In this document: piece by piece, positions 47,570 to 59,870 of the stretch
Numbering within the stretch: the first letter of the stretch is position 1
Layout: the number at the start of each line of letters is the position of its first letter
Source: Myotis daubentonii
Taxonomy: Eukaryota; Chordata; Mammalia; Chiroptera; Vespertilionidae
Assembly (NCBI RefSeq): GCF_963259705.1
Contig: NC_081848.1
Location: forward strand, 51,483,408 to 51,547,407
Length of the DNA: 64,000 nucleotides
Direction of reading: 5' to 3'
The notes under the pieces: model-generated
Databases searched by the model: none
The model's input: only the letters and a program-made list of their open reading frames with translations
What the model was told of the DNA's origin: nothing
Translations under genes and position numbers: made by a program

Positions 47570-50500
47570 ACATGGTTATTTATATATATAGATATCTGTA
47601 TATACACACACACACATATGTGCACACACACACACTCTCCATTTTCGAACGACTGACTGTAAACCTCCCCGTGCAGGGGTGGTGCCCTGGCCCTGCGGTC
47701 ACCCTACTTTTCTAAGTCCTGTTTGAGTGAAGTCATTTTTCCATGTGTTCATACTATCATCGTAGCTGTGAAGTTCTGGTACAGTTGTAAAAAGAGAAAT
47801 CGAGTTGTTCCTCTGTGTCCCTCAGATCTGCAGCCCACAGTTCCGCGGGAAAGGTGAACCCTAGAACCCGTCTCTGCCCACAGAGGCCTATTTCTAATTG
47901 TGGTAAAAAATATTCAGACAGAGCATTTGCCGTGGGACATTTACAGCCTTTATACAAATGTATTTAGTTCTTTCTCTTTTTTTTCCAACATAAAATTCTT
48001 GTTTTAAGATACAAGTAAAATTAATCTTTAAATATAAATGTAAATTTAGTATACAACACTAAGAATCTTTAGACTTATCTTTGTAACTAATTAGGGTGGA
48101 AGTTATGAAAGAATGTAATTCACTAAATTATTTTTTAAATGAAACTTTTATTTCATTTTGAAACCAAATGTTGAAATAATAGCCTTAAGAAATGCTTGGT
48201 AGAAATATCCTAATGAGAAAAATTTGTACTTTTTTCACAAGGTTAAAACTAATCTCCTAATCCATTAAACGCTTGAACAGGTATTACAAAGGAAGAAAAC
48301 TTCACCCCTTATCCTTAACATATATAGTATATTTAAAAATATAAAATTGTATTGTTACTAATGTGATGATTGATTATTTAATGAAAAAGAAAAGATGGCT
48401 CTTTTTGCAATAAGTAGATAAATACTGAAAATCTAAACTTACAATGTTTATAGTCTTGTGTGTGCAGTTATATTTTATATGGACAACCAAATTTTTTTAT
48501 TAAGATGAGTATTTGAACCACTGAAATTTAATAACAAAAAATTTTAATTGGCATGAATACTGCACTGTGAGCTACAAAGTATAGAAATCCTGTGGCTGGG
48601 AAAAAATTGCATCAACCAAACAAGGAAAAGGCTCATCAGTTTTAGCATCTCTGCTCCCCCGAAATTGGCAAGCATCCTCACTAGCCTGTGGATAAATTGT
48701 TTATTTCTGGTGATCCAATAGGCCTATTAACCTGCTATAACTATATGTATATGTATGTGTTTGCGAATACATATACATATATAGCTATTCATCACGTATT
48801 TATTGCACACCTAGTTAGTGCCACTAAGTTTGCTAGGTGCTGATATGTATGTATATTTCAATCTGTCTCTATAGACTTAGATATATTCTCTAAGGACATC
48901 CATTTTCTTCTCTCTCAATAAGTCACAGTTCTTGTTTGACCGAGGTTTAAGAGGCCCACCTTATTTATCTCTGACCTTTCAAACAGGCTCAAGTGGGAGG
49001 TTCTCTTCTCAGGAGAGATTCAACTGATCAACCCAGATATTCCAAAGCGTGGCCCAGGCAGACTTGGTGTGATGTAGCCACATGCATCTCTTTCCACCGG
49101 GCTTCGTTGGTAAACACCCACAAGGACACACACCCAACTTCCCAGAAGAAAGTGACATTTCTGTAAATGTTGGGAACATGCTAACACAACAGAATGTGAA
49201 ATAAGTTTTCTAAGATGTGAAACATATCAAGACTTTTTCATCAAGCCAGAAAATAACAGCTTTGTTCTGCCCCATCAAGTAACTTATATACCCCCTCCCT
49301 GTCTCCCTGTCCGCTCTGACCCTGCTTGCACACTGGTTAGGATCTGGTGGTCTTGAGCATGAGGGTGTGCCGGACTGGTGACCAGCAGAACACTGGGCCA
49401 CACCTGGCCTCTTCTGAATTCATACCACTGGTTCACTGGAAGACCAGAGGAGAAAGTGCAAAACCTTCCCCATTTGGAGTGCACACCCCTTAAGGAACCC
49501 AGTAGGAGGGCGCCCATCTTCTCTCCAGAAAGAGACTGACGGCCTTTTGTCCCCTGCTTCCCCGTGGGCCCTTGAAGGATTGCCCCCGTCGTCTGCTCTT
49601 CCTTCGGGTCTTCAGCCCAAGCATTGAAACTTCTTCTGTTGGTCATCCATCCGAGGGATGTTGCTTTTGCTCCTGTCTCTTGTATTTTCCCTCAAGGGAA
49701 CCCCCACGCTTATAAGAGCAGGACCCCAGAACTAACGGCGTGCACATGATGCACGTGGCTTAAAGCCAGGTCATCCCAGAGCTCCAGGGAGAGAGGTAGC
49801 AAAATGGACCCCAGGAGACCCGCTAGAGGGTAGTTCAATTGGCTGCAGAGAAGGGCATCCCTGGTCACCGACTCCGGGTCAGGCCCGGCCTCTGCTGCTT
49901 CACCGCCAGGGTCCTCCTCCAAACTCTTTTGTAGTTGAATTTGGGGGGCTTACATAAACAATCCTGAGGCTTACTTTTTGCTCTTAAATCTTTCTTCTTA
50001 TATCTTTTGCTCTGAGATGCTTTAAAGTTGTTTCTTGTCTTATTCTTCTCAAGTTTTCTCCAGGGCAGATCTTTCCCTATCGTATCCATAGGACCGGTCA
50101 CCCAAACCCTCGGCCCTCTCTCCATCTCTCCCGGATTAGACTCTGGGTGGCATTTGTGTAAGATCTAATCTGAGTCTGTCTTTGGTCTTTTGCCCTTCAT
50201 GGCCGTCCTCTCCCTCTGTTGGAAAGCTTGCTGCACTGCAAAGCAGTCTTTCCAGGGCATGGCCCTCACTGCTCTCTCCCCTGGTGACTCTCTGCTGCCA
50301 GGTGTGATTCAGAGACATGGCGTGCTTTCTCTTTGGACAATTGGAGGCCAAATTGTCACTCCTAAGCAGGGGGTAGCTGAGGAACCAGCTGCTGGTCTGT
50401 TGCCATTCTTTTTCGCCTACAAAAAGTCATGACTTCTTCAAAAACATGTCCCAGGATTCCAAAATGTCCAAACTGCCCGAGACCAGTGTCAACCTCAACA

Positions 50501-53500
50501 TTGTTGACGTTTCATACCAGGTAATCCTTTATCCTTTATTGTGCAGGGATGTCCTGTGCATAGAGGAGGTGTTGCAGCACCCATGGCCTCTGCTCACTAG
50601 GTACCAGTAGCACCTCTTCCCTCAGTTGTCACAACCCAGAATGTCTTCAGCCATCACCAAGGTCCCATGGGCACAGAGTCACCCCTAATTGAGAATCACT
50701 GCCCTAAACTTCACAGGTCCCACATACCATATTTTACCCTGCGATAATACCTCTCCTTGCGTCAGATGTCAGGAGGCAGGTAGAAATATTATACAAGTGA
50801 CATTGTGTCCATGCTTCTTCCCGTTTCAGAACTTCTATTTCACACGTCTCTTTTACCACAAGCATTTATGCTTCTTCTATTGGTCACCCATCGTAGGGCT
50901 GTTGCTTCTGTCTCTTGCATTCTTTCCCTCCTGCCAGGGGAAGCGGGGAACAGCTGGTCACGATCATCCCAGCAATCAAAGAGCATTTCTAATTTGATCT
51001 TCAATCCTTAGTTTACTGGATTTAGAAGACACACAGCTATTTTCATTATTTCTCATAAGCTTGTGGGTCTCATTATCAAACCTTCCATCGTTTGGGTAGA
51101 TTTCCTCTGGTCTTCTGCTTTTCTGCCTGTTTGTATCTGCAGAAGCTTTGGGAGCGTGTCTTTTCACCTTCAGGGATGGAGGAGAGGGGATCCATTCCGG
51201 GAGGGGCCGATAGAAGCTCTTGTTCATTGAGCTAAAGGAGCGCACAATCTACTCTCCTTCACTGTGTGGATGAGGAAGTTGAGGCTCAGCGTGGCCAGTG
51301 ACAGAATAAGGGTGAGGCTCTCACACTCCTGCCACTTACTCCTCGGCCTCTTCTGGTGGAAGTTGTTCCTCTTTGGTGCTCCTGCTTCAACGACCCCCAC
51401 AGACGTGTGGACGGGGTCCCTTCAGAAGAGAGGGAGAGGAAGAGCTGCCAGAGCCACAGCGTTGTCCCCAGGCGGCAGCTGCTTCCCATGTGGGCAGGTC
51501 AGACAAGACCCCGGTGGGGTAGTCGGAGGTCACCACAAGCAGATAGGCAAGCTGATGAGCCTTTTTGCTTCCTCTGAGTTCAGTGCCCCTGCCACAGGCT
51601 CAAAGTTCCCATTGCTAAGCGTCCCGGCAGCCAAGTCCCACGCTCCGGCCAGCTAAAGCGCAGGCCCCGTTCCAAGCACTTGGTAGGCAAGTCCCCAGGC
51701 GACTTGAAAAACCCAAGTCTTTAGGTTTCAATACTGTAGTGGCTTCAGCAGTTTGTTTTTGTGTAACCATAAATTACTTCAGTCACGAGACGACAGTCAG
51801 TTTTACAAACCAGGTACATATCATTGGTATGATTTTGTATATGCTCTGGTACACTGCCCCTGTCCTAACGAAGGGAGAACCAGTCTCGTTGGTCCGTGTT
51901 CTCACCGGTGACCTTGAGAGGACATGTCTGCACCGTGCACGTCTTTATGTTGCTGTGTCTGCGGCAAAGCCCTCTCATTTCTGAAAAGCCTTAAATCTTT
52001 GAGATGTCGCGTGGAGGGTGTGCAGTGCAAAAGGCTGCCTCAGAACTGTGAGCCCTTTTGTAAGCTGGAAGCATTTCTCTTACTACTGTTACTCTTTTTA
52101 GGAAGTTTTAAATTCAGAGCTGCCAAAGCGTTCCAGTAAGCAGTGCCTTAGTGATACATTAGTCGCGCCACCAGCCTTGTCTTACACCTGTACTCAGTGC
52201 CCATTGACTAATTGGCCCCATGTTTAAAACAGAACAAGCAAAAATTGTTTCCCTTTTGTTTATTAAGCCCATTTTTCTCCAGTTCTACAAGAAACTGACT
52301 ACTTGGTCTACAATTGGAAACTGAACGTAAGTCAGTCCTCTGACCAGACTCTCAAATGTAGATACCAAAATGAAAGGTTTTTGCAATTTCATAGTTGACT
52401 ATGAAAAGCAAATTGTACTTTTTAATGTTGCCTTTTAAATTCACGACCAAATAACTTAGCTATTTGTGAGTCTTCTGCACTCCAGCATGAAAGTGCCTTT
52501 GGTTTGAGATTCCAGCTTAGAAAAGTGCTGCCATAATAACGATCACTTGTAGAGAGACCAAAAATATATTGAGATCACCGTAATGCCTTTGGTTTACCGG
52601 GATGAGTAACCAGCCACAGGCCTCTGTCCGCAAGAGCACGACGTGGACGCCGCCCGCTGGGAGTCTGTCTGCCGGGGGAGAGCCCCTGCCACCGCCCACT
52701 GGGAGCACGCTGCTGCAGGAGCGACCCAGAAACTGCTGTGTTTGTGTGTGCCACTGACCCTGGTGTCATCTCCACTCGCCACCCAGCCCTGCACCCCCGA
52801 GAGGGAGCGTCCACACCAACAGCAGACTCTCGGCCAGCGGATAGATTCCGTGTTCCGTCTCTGCGGAGGCTTTCTCGTCCATTCAGACGACCGTGCGCAC
52901 TTGTGTGTTTTACACAACGATACCATTTTGCAAGTTGGAAGCCTCAAACTGAGATGACAGTGCAGAACAAAAGTGAGTTAGGGTCATGACAAGTGAAGTG
53001 TTCTTAGGGCAAAAATATTGACTCCAAGTGTTTTGTCTGAGAAACTTCCAAAGAGCACCATTCACAATTCGGCGTTTTCAAAGAAGGTTCCAGAAAGGGG
53101 CCATATTGGCTTTTCTCAAAACCTTGTGTACATTGGGAAAGCTGATAGAGGTGAGGAAGAGGAGGGAGAAGGACAAGAAGGCAAACACACTAGCCAAACA
53201 AGGTAAAAAGATGTTTCTTTATCAGTCTAGACTTAAAAATGACATCAGACGTCTTTGAAAGTTAGCCTCTGAACTCTCAATGCATGTGTTCTGTCTGTCT
53301 CTGCCTGGCGTCTTTAAGAATATACCCTCTCTGGGCTCCGAAATTTCAGGAGTGCTTTCTTCCCACCAAGTTGTGAGTATTTCTAGAAATTTCTAAAAGG
53401 AGAAAATCAAATGAAAAGGAAAATTACTCACCACAGATTCTAGCTAGCTGCTTGAATTCAGGCCTCCCTGTCATTGTACTTACACCAACAGCCTGGAAGA

Positions 53501-54945
53501 AGTTAGTCAAATCCCCATTCCCTCTTTTCAAGTGTCACTGCGCTTTGTTTGGCAATAGTTTTCTCTCAGAAACTCATTGCTTAGACTGTTCAGAATGAAG
53601 GTTTTGTGCTTAAAATGTATTGCATCGCAAGGGATAGTGTCACCGAAGTCATGCACCATTAAATAAGATGAAATATTTGTATTTATTGTCCAACTTCTTA
53701 AGCCGTAACTTGCTTAATTCTCTGTGAATCTGCATTTGCGTTGAGTCAATCACATACCACACTACATGTTAGTATTGGAAACGGCATTCATGTTCCCCCC
53801 TCATTCATCCTTCAGTGGGGTCCGATTCCAGTGGGTCCCACCGGTCAGATTGGCCATCTTTCCTCTGGCTCCCGCCATGAGATCATTTCCCCTTCCCCTT
53901 GCTCTAAGAAAAGCTGAAAGAATCGAGGCATAAATCAATTGGAAACCAGTCTCTGATTTCCTTTCCCATTTTTTTGCATCAGCCATTTTTTTGTGATTAG
54001 TTTCACTGTGTAAATTAGGTACTAACTGCACTTCTTTAAAAACAATCTCCCTGTTACCTCCTTGAAAGATTCACTTCTGTAGGCCTTTCTTCAATAGGCT
54101 CATGACTGCAGATAAAGAAAAGCTAAAAACAAAAACAGTACGTGCCTGAAAAACAACAACAAAACATTTTTGTAACATTGAAAAAAAGAAACCTGAATAG
54201 CCTTTAATTCTTTAATATGCTTACATGTTAGGTAAATCGGTTTTTGCCACGTGTGTTTGTTCACATTCTAAATGACTTAATGGGATTCTCACAGTCTGTG
54301 TCTTCATGTCACGTGTATAAAATGGGCTTGTGACGTAAGCGTTTCATCTGGTCAGTGGTCCCTTTGATATTGTACTGCTGCTGGGAGTGGGCTGTGGAAC
54401 CTGCCTTCGGTGCTAAGGTTCCTCTTGGGGAGATCGAAGAGATTGGGGGGTGGGGGTGGGCAAATTCTCACACACATTTTCTTAACCTATTTGCAGAAAC
54501 TCTGAAAAGGCGTTTGGTTAAACCTCTTGGCAGTACAGTATTCTCGTATTTGTTAATGTCTGTGTTTAGGTACTGGTACCTTTTTGTTTAAAAATGTTCT
54601 AAGTGTTGGCTTTAAAGTGAATTTATCTTTAGTATGATAGTTATATGAAAATTATAGGGTTTGTGTGCAGAGAATTTTTTTATAAAGTGCTTTGTAAAAA
54701 AAAAAAAATGTATTCTAGCTTTCGCGGTACATATGTGTGATAACTTTAATATCCATGACAGTTAAGTGCAATTATTTCATCACTCTAAAAATGCTATTTT
54801 TGTGTCAGTTCCTGCAGGTGTTTTCATGTCTTTGCAAAGTGACACATTTTGATGCCTTCTTGATAAAGTGGTAGACATTTTGTAGCTTTCTAGAAACTTT
54901 GTATTCATACAGTATCAATGAAAAATAAAGAAAATGAAAGTGTGG
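47570..54945 (+). other. TEAD1: TEAD1 3' untranslated region, about 7.4 kb
   Basis: The stretch begins right after the TEAD1 stop and runs to a polyadenylation signal at 54924 without any recognisable SINE, LTR or transposon. It carries short TA/CA tracts at 47580-47640 and long AT-rich blocks (47.9-48.6 kb and 53.9-54.9 kb). Human TEAD1 mRNA is known to have a 3'UTR of several kilobases, so the size fits. The 3' end is inferred from the signal and the G/T-rich sequence after it (54940-54980). Shorter isoforms using internal signals are possible. Open frames inside (for example at 49284-49646 and 50136-50351, minus strand) match nothing I recognise. Confidence 0.8.
54924..54929 (+). terminator. 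TEAD1: Candidate distal TEAD1 polyadenylation signal AATAAA
   Basis: A canonical AATAAA is followed within 20 bases by an A-rich stretch and then G/T-rich sequence (gtgtgggtc, then gtgtatgttgttg), the usual layout of a cleavage site and downstream element. The interspersed repeats resume within 200 bases, which fits the end of a constrained transcript. Confidence 0.65.
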
Positions 54946-55116
54946 GTCACCTTTTTTATCTGCAAAAGTGTATGTTGTTGAAAATGAACTATGCTTTCTG
55001 TGTTGTGGGTGCTCATCGGAAGGACGGAGAGGAGAAGGTTGAGACCACGCATCCTTGATAGTGCCCACCAGGCTCAGTATTGGGATGTCAGGTGTTATGT
55101 CTAGCCAGGTTTCTTT

Positions 55117-55137
55117 TTTAAAAAAATATGTTTTTAT

Positions 55138-55205
<68 letters not shown>

Positions 55206-55385
55206 GAGAGAGGAAGGGAGAAGATAGAGAGAAACATCCCCAAGAGAAACATCCATTGACTACCTCCTGCACACCCCCTACTGGGGGTCAGAGCCCACAA
55301 CCCAGGCATGTGCCCTGATCAGGAAATGAACCATGACCTCTTGCTTCCTAGGTTGACACTCAACCCCTGAGCCATACTGGCTGGA
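55117..55385 (-). mobile_element. Ves SINE with expanded GA tail
   Basis: Antisense Ves with the GA tract, gaaacatcc, tactgggggtcagagcc and the head complement ending gagccatactggctgga. Flanks are ctagccaggtttcttt (55101) and ctagccatgttact (55386). Confidence 0.88.
55142..55200. repeat. (GA)n microsatellite within a SINE
   Basis: Nearly 60 bases of perfect GA, grown from the GA-rich tail region of the antisense Ves SINE. Confidence 0.95.
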
Positions 55386-55396
55386 CTAGCCATGTT

Positions 55397-55814
55397 ACTT
55401 TTTTTTTTTTTTTTGCAACAGAGTTCAGCTTTTTACTGAATGTGTTACCAAAGAGGTTTAGTCAAAAAAAAAACCAAAGTCCATGTCCTCATCAGACTCC
55501 TCAGATTCTTCTTTCTTTGCTTCCACTTCTTTCTCAGCTGGGGCAGCAGCGGTGGTGGGGCAGGACCTCCTGCTGGGGCAGCACTAGCTGCAGGGGCAGG
55601 TCCACCAGCCCCTACATTGCAGATGAGACTCCCAATGTTGACATTGGCCAGAGCCTTTGCAAATGTTGGCCGCAAAGGTTCAACATTTACACCAGCTGCT
55701 TTAATGAAGGCATTGATCTTATCCTCTGTCACCGTCACTCCATCGTCATGCAGGATAAGGGCCGAGTAGATGCAGGTGAGCTACGAGCACCTTACCAGCA
55801 GCTGGGGAAAGGGG
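55397..55814 (-). pseudogene. RPLP1: Processed pseudogene of ribosomal protein P1
   Basis: On the minus strand it reads as an intronless RPLP1 copy with a 3' poly-A (poly-T at 55399-55414). VTEDKINAFIKAAGVNVEP, FAKALANVNIGSLICNVGAG and the Ala/Gly/Pro hinge are clear. RPLP1 is one of the acidic stalk proteins that recruit elongation factors to the large ribosomal subunit. The copy is dead. A deletion in the alanine-rich hinge shifts the frame so that the EEKK-type tail is misread. The start region at about 55780 has diverged. The acidic C terminus has an extra phenylalanine codon from an expanded T run. The 11-base duplication ctagccatgtt (55386-55396 and 55815-55825) marks LINE-mediated insertion. 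Divergence is moderate, so it is younger than the MIRs and L2s around it. Confidence 0.93.
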
Positions 55815-56234
55815 CTAGCCATGTTTCTTTAAAACATCTACAAGTCAGTCCATCTGTCTGCCTGTCTCTCTCTTGCTTCAATAAAATTGACATAAGTTTT
55901 GCAAAAGAGCTCATCTGTGGATCCCAGGCAACTCTGAGAAACCCTGTCCCATGTTCCATGGTACCAGAGCAGGGCCTTGAAGAACCGAAAGGCACACCAG
56001 CTCAGCCATTGAGCATTTGTTATTTGTTATTGTGAACCCAACTTGCTGGGCGTATTCCAGGAGCTAGGGGCAGAGCAGACAGTGGGGCACAGAGGTAAAT
56101 ACAGCATGGCTCTTGCCTACCTGGTGCTTAATTCTCAGTAGTTGGGCTACATGTTGCGCTGTAACCCCGGGCCCTGTCCTCAGCGTCACCATGGGATTTG
56201 TGATTCAGGCATGTAACACACGTGTATAAGGACA

Positions 56235-56420
56235 CCCTGGCTTTACTGAGTTTTGACTATATGCTGAGCAGTGGGCCAAGTGTATTGTTCTGAAGTGTGT
56301 ATGTTGTTTCTTTCGATTTTCAGAATAATCCCAATGACAGTGACATTACTACTCCCAAACTGAGACTGTGAAAGGATAGGTCATCCGAAGTCATGACTAG
56401 AGAGTGGTGGAGCCTTCAGT
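56235..56420 (-). repeat. MIR SINE
   Basis: It has gactatatgctgagcagtgg, cagaataatcccaatgacag and actcccaaactgagactgtg. Confidence 0.6.
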
Positions 56421-57421
56421 AGGCCACCCTGACTCTTCAGCCTGGACTCCTGGCCCCTGCATTTGGGCTCACGAGACTGTGGAAGCAGGCTAGGGTGAAA
56501 TCTGGATGGAGGAAGGGGACGACTTTCTTAAAGATGACCTTGGGCTGTTGACAGTGGGACCAAATGCATCCTGGGATCCTAAAGGATCCTCAGGGGGTCT
56601 TGCTTCTCCCCATTTCTTTGAAATCTCAAGGGAAAGCCTGCCTCAAGTCCCGAGAGGCACTGATGGGAGTGGGAACAGAGAAGAAATAACATTCCAGCTC
56701 CTTTGAAGAGACACTTTCAGCAAGCCACTGTTTGAGAGGCATGCGGCTGTCCAGTGTGCTGCATGGGGCAGAGGGAGGGGGCTGTGGAGCCTTTGGCTGA
56801 GGCCTTATTATAGGGAAGGCACCGTCATACGCACTAGTCACTATTTCCTTTAACCCACATGCTGCTGAATAAAGAAATAATTTCCTATAAGGAAACTGAG
56901 GTCCAGATGCGGGTCATAAAAGCTGGTAAGTGGCCAGAATTTAGAGCTGGTAGACTTCCTGCCTTGCCGTCCTGGCTCCGGCGCTGGCCGCGTGGCACCT
57001 TCCCCTCCAGCTCCTCCGCTAAAGCACAGTGCTTCCATCCTTCGAAGCATCCTTTGTTAGCACCCGTGGTTCCAGCCATCTGAGTTCAGCAAAGGGAGAG
57101 ACAGCCTCGGTAAACTAACATCACTGAGTAGAGACATTGAAGGAGTGAAGGGAAGGGTGCGTAAAGCCTTCTAGTGAAACTAGGGGACAGGCACCTTGGC
57201 GGGGAACCCTGGCCATTTCCTCCTGCCTCACTGCCACAGGGGACTAATAAGCACAACTACTAACTTACTAAACGCCAAACTCGCTGTTGGGTAGTCAGTG
57301 AGCAGCTGATACCATCCCAGGAAAGCACAGTGTTCTATAGGCCTGTGAAGCCACAGACTTTCTCAAGCTGCCTTGGAAGACACTTCCCTGTTTAATGCCC
57401 ACGTGTCACGTTAGTCTAGGT

Positions 57422-57913
57422 CAGTGGTCGGCAAACCGCTGCTCGCGAGCCACATGCGGCTCTTTGGCCCCTTCAGTGTGGCTCTTCCACAAAATACCAC
57501 GTGCGGGTGCACACGTACAGTGCGAAGTTGACTTAAAACTTTAAGTAAAGTTTACTAAGTTAATTTTAGGGAACGTTATGGAGTGAAAGAAGATGTAGTG
57601 TCAAGGATTGAGGAAGGTAGGTATGTTGAGATGGTTTGGACATATAGAGAGAATGAACGAAAGGAGATAGACGAAACAAGTATACAAGACGAGTGTGGAT
57701 GGGAGAGTTGGAAGGGGTCAACCTCAGCAAACGTACCTCAATCAGATTGAGGACGTTTTTTAGCAAAGGCCAACTTAGGAGTACCCTAATTAAGTTAATA
57801 GCAGTGTACCTACCTATATAGTTTAAGTTTAAAAAATTTGGCTCTCAAAAGAAATTTCAATCGTTGTACTGTTGATATTTGGCTCTGTTGACTAATGAGT
57901 TTGCCGACCACTG
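57422..57913. mobile_element. Non-autonomous hAT transposon of a second family
   Basis: The ends are cagtggtcggcaaac and gtttgccgaccactg, perfect inverted repeats over 15 bases. The 8-base duplication is gtctaggt (57414-57421) and ggctaggt (57914-57921). The left arm has gagccacatgcggctctttg. The middle is not transposase but a retrotransposon-like coding remnant (next entry). Confidence 0.88.
57571..57763 (+). pseudogene. Non-LTR retrotransposon reverse-transcriptase C-terminal remnant inside the hAT
   Basis: Two frames of the + strand give pieces of the tail found after the reverse transcriptase of many invertebrate non-LTR elements. GVKEDVVSRIEEG is read from 57580. LRWFGHIERMNERR starts at 57626 in another frame, followed after a stop (57668) by VDGRVGRGQP and TYLNQIEDVF to 57760. 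RWFGH-ER and GR-GRGQP are the diagnostic motifs. A frameshift near 57620 and two stops show that it is dead. The exact clade is not settled. Confidence 0.7.
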
Positions 57914-58330
57914 GGCTAGGTGGTAACCAGCAAATAGGCTGCATTTTCTTCAAGCAACAGTCTCCCACTTGCTTTGGCTCCCAAGAAGCTCAGACTTAAA
58001 AGTTGTGCTCTGTACTTACGATAAGGATCAAACTAAAATATAAAGGCACAGGATGATCAAAAACAAAGGATAAAAACTAGACGTGCAAAACACCAAAAGC
58101 AAGCCTATGTAGCTATATTATTTTTACACTAGTGTAGCTCAAGGAAGAAATCATTACTGGAGTTCATGAGGATTCCTTCAAAATAAGACAAGACCCCAAA
58201 AATGTAGGGCATAGATGATTTCAACAATGTGCTGTTCTAATTTACAAAATACAAAGTAATGAACCCAACAATTGGAGACTCTACATTGTTTTCAAGCACA
58301 CATGGAATTTTTATATAATATGACTGTCTG

Positions 58331-58560
58331 AAACCCAGGGTCTGGCATTGTGGCCTGTGGGCTAAATCTGGCCTGATGCTTGTTTTTGTAAATAAAGTTT
58401 TATTGAAATAGCCACTACTATTTGCCTACTTATTGCTGTGGCTGTTTTCATGCTACAATAGCAGAGTTAATTAGTTGTAATAGACTCTATAGCCTACAAA
58501 ACCTAAAATAATTACTACCTGGTCCCTTTTTTTTTTAAATTACTAAATCCCATCCTAAGC
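58331..58560. mobile_element. hAT-Charlie-like old repeat
   Basis: It has gtggcctgtgggctaaatct, aaataaagttttattgaaat, ctgtggctgttttcatgcta and taattactacctggtccc in the order of old Charlie-derived repeats. Confidence 0.6.
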
Positions 58561-59361
58561 CAAAAGGCAAGGTCTTGCTTACAATAATCTTATGATACTG
58601 GGTTTCCCTTTCCCAGTGTGTAGATGTATAGAGACTCTGGCAAATGGCTGTAGGTCCTTTAGATGGCCTGTGGCAGAGTATCCTTCCCCAGGTGTCCCAG
58701 CCTCCCCTTTGATCAATGGGCTCTGGGTCTAAGAACAGACTTAGATCTGAGAAGGGTGAGTGATGGGTGGTGATTTTTTATTGCAGCAGCTGGTGTCTGT
58801 TCACCATATTTTATGATGAAAACAGCCAAGGGACATTTTTGATGAGTACCCATCTATCTTGCTCCTGTCTCACCATAGTCTACTAGTTATCTCACAGATC
58901 CCTTGGTCGCCATTTCTTGCTACCCATCATGGTAACTGTTATTGTGCCTTTCACAGCTAACTGCTGCCACCTTGCCTCTGCTCTTTCAGAATCCATCATT
59001 TCCATTCACACAAGAGAACCCATTAACCTTGCCATTAACCCCTGCCATTAACCTTGGCTTGCAAGCCACCACTGAGTTTCTTAGCTGGTGCCCCACTCAC
59101 TGTTGTTTGAGTGAAGGAAGTGTCTTCTTGTTCTTCTAGGGCACATAGTCAGGAGGTGGGTCGTCCCCGTAGCATTGCCTCTGAGCCTTCTGAGTCCTGC
59201 CTCAGTTTCCTGCCGAGACAATGCCAGACCTCCACTTTATCTATTCTAGACCATCATTCCCTCCAAGCTTCCAGGAGCCATTTAGCAGCACATGGTCTGG
59301 CTGACACAGGATCAACCCCGATTGTCTTTGCCTGGATATTAAATCCTGAGTTGTGAAGGTG

Positions 59362-59585
59362 TGTGTTTCATGCCATTGAGTCAGCTCCGACTCCTGGTGA
59401 CCCTGTGAATGAGCGATGTCCACATTGTCCTGTCCTCAACAGCCTTGCTCAGCTCCTGTGGGCTCATGCCTACAGCTTTTAAGGAGTCAATCCCTCATAT
59501 TTGGTCTTCCTCTTTTTCTGCTGCTTTCTATTTTTCCCAGCATTATTATCTCTTCCGAAGAACCCTGCCTTCTCATGAAATGCCA
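59362..59585 (-). mobile_element. RTE-type LINE 3' fragment, antisense
   Basis: It has ccattgagtcagctccgact, ctggtgaccctgtgaatga, ctcaacagccttgctcagct, gagtcaatccctcatatttg and cccagcattattatctcttc. These are the antisense of the RTE reverse-transcriptase tail known from old amniote repeats. Confidence 0.65.
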
Positions 59586-59629
59586 GAAGCAGGACAGTTT
59601 CCCCCCACCCCTTCCAGAAAAGAAATCTG

Positions 59630-59870
59630 CATGGCCAGTAAACGTATGAAAAGATACTTAACTCCATTAGTCATCAGGGAAATGAAAGTTCAAAACCACA
59701 ATGAGATTTGCCCAACAGATAAAAATTTAAAATCTGATACTGCCAATGTGGGTAAAGATGTGGAGCATGGAGCTTTCATACTTGCTGGTGGAAGTGTAAA
59801 TTGGTACAATCCCTTTAGAAAACAATCCAGAGTTACCTAAAAAGTGAACATATTTATAATCTATAACAAC
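59630..59870 (+). mobile_element. L1 ORF2 C-terminal fragment, old
   Basis: It carries aaacgtatgaaaagatactt, aatgaaagttcaaaaccaca, gtggagcatggagctttcat and gcttgctggtggaagtgtaa in L1 order. It is broken and short. Confidence 0.75.

Noticed and set aside
55445..55738. Functional RPLP1 gene
   Set aside because: It has no introns, a poly-A tail, target duplication, a frameshift in the hinge and a diverged start, so it is a processed pseudogene.
55442..56035. 197-codon open frame on the + strand
   Set aside because: It is the antisense of the RPLP1 processed pseudogene plus flanking sequence.
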